DNA of 64,000 bases from Bacteroidota bacterium (GTDB lineage Bacteria > Bacteroidota > Bacteroidia > Chitinophagales > Chitinophagaceae), in the NCBI GenBank assembly GCA_030706605.1, contig JAUZOE010000006.1, forward strand, positions 124,001 to 188,000. Direction: 5' to 3'. The notes under the pieces were generated by a model. It saw nothing but the letters and a program-made list of their open reading frames with translations, was not told the DNA's origin and did not search any database. The translations under genes were made by a program, and so were the position numbers. Below are positions 63,671 to 64,000 of this stretch, in pieces. Numbering within the stretch: position 1 is the first letter of the stretch; every line of letters starts with the position of its first letter.

Positions 63671-64000
63671 TTAACTACGATTTATAATATTTTTTGGAAC
63701 TATAATTCCTTTTCGCGTATTTGCTTTTTCATCAGAACTTGATTTTGATACCAGTATTTCAAACTGACCAACTTCTTTTAAATAATCTTCCATTTTTTTA
63801 TCAGAACGCAATCCTATTCCTATTTTGTAAATACCTGGTAAAACAGTAAGCTCAGGAAAAACAAAATCAAAACTATAAGTACCTTTTTTAAGATTTTCTA
63901 TTTTTTTACAATCAGTTGAAAGTGATGAAATGATTTCAAAATCGCTTATTGTAGATATTGCGATTCCTATCTCCAAGTCTTGAACGTCATTGATTACGTC
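63671..64000 (-). CDS. C-terminal domain of a Wzt-like ABC transporter ATP-binding protein (partial)
   Basis: The frame is open to the right edge, so only the last 109 residues are visible. They read as a beta-sandwich carbohydrate-binding domain of the Wzt type: DVQDLEIGIAISTISDFEI, then LKKGTYSFDFVFPEL and LPGIYKIGIGLRSDKK. In Wzt this domain recognises the finished O-polysaccharide end before ABC export. The ATP-binding half would lie past the window edge. The rest of the tail (KANTRKGIIVPKNIINRS) is polar. Confidence 0.8.
   Translation of the reverse strand, partial: DVINDVQDLEIGIAISTISDFEIISSLSTDCKKIENLKKGTYSFDFVFPELTVLPGIYKIGIGLRSDKKMEDYLKEVGQFEILVSKSSSDEKANTRKGIIVPKNIINRS

Overview
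The window reads as a piece of a Bacteroidota chromosome, most likely from the Chitinophagaceae or a close relative. The evidence is the AT-rich sequence, gliding-motility genes gldC and gldE, families largely confined to the phylum (DUF4290, DUF6089, DUF1501 with DUF1800), scarce Shine-Dalgarno sites, and several upstream elements matching the phylum's TAnnTTTG -7 box. I found no tRNA, rRNA, CRISPR array, insertion sequence, prophage or defence island.

Layout. 1-3.2 kb: the end of an unidentified gene, a MoxR ATPase with its DUF58 partner, and truB. 3.2-7.1 kb: a DJ-1/AraC regulator divergent from a compact plus-strand run of small stand-alone proteins (two SRPBCC, DinB-like, VOC, DoxX-like, a 69-residue protein). 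7.1-8.1 kb: rnpA and rpmH on the minus strand. Neither is obvious from an ORF scan, because rpmH is only 55 codons long and rnpA has no ATG, GTG or TTG start. 8.3-17.9 kb: a minus-strand envelope block (murI, two OmpH/Skp chaperones, bamA, uppS, a DUF6089 protein, nadK, a CBS protein, an alpha/beta hydrolase). 18-26.9 kb: cvpA-like, yqeY-like, gldC, a glycosyltransferase, gldE, gmk, murA, DUF4290, VanZ-like, gcvH, a lipoprotein cyclophilin and a small conserved protein. 27-34.2 kb: serS, the DUF1800/DUF1501 pair, a POT peptide transporter and purD. 34.4-40.5 kb: the complete rod-shape operon mreB-mreC-mreD-mrdA-rodA. 40.6-43.2 kb: an MBL-fold hydrolase converging on an ECF sigma operon, with a shared terminator between them.

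43.3-64 kb is a large surface-polysaccharide (O-antigen or capsule) locus, almost entirely on the minus strand and continuing past the right edge. It encodes the C-terminal carbohydrate-binding domain of a Wzt-like ABC transporter subunit, an FkbM methyltransferase, eight glycosyltransferase-type proteins including a GT9 member, two asparagine-synthase-like amidotransferases each followed by a GT4 gene, UDP-galactopyranose mutase, a polytopic membrane protein, a sugar N-formyltransferase, an NAD-dependent epimerase, a DegT-type aminotransferase and a phosphoglycosyl transferase. Together these predict a polymer carrying galactofuranose, amino and probably N-formylated sugars, possibly amidated uronic acids, started on a lipid carrier by the phosphoglycosyl transferase and exported by an ABC transporter.

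The points most worth a second look are the rnpA start with an upstream terminator, a MurA with Asp in place of the fosfomycin-target Cys, a phosphoglycosyl transferase with Asn in place of the conserved nucleophilic Asp, the repeated asnB-GT4 modules, and an ECF-operon protein with a tandem P-x-x-Y-F repeat. I see no clearly new defence or mobile system here.
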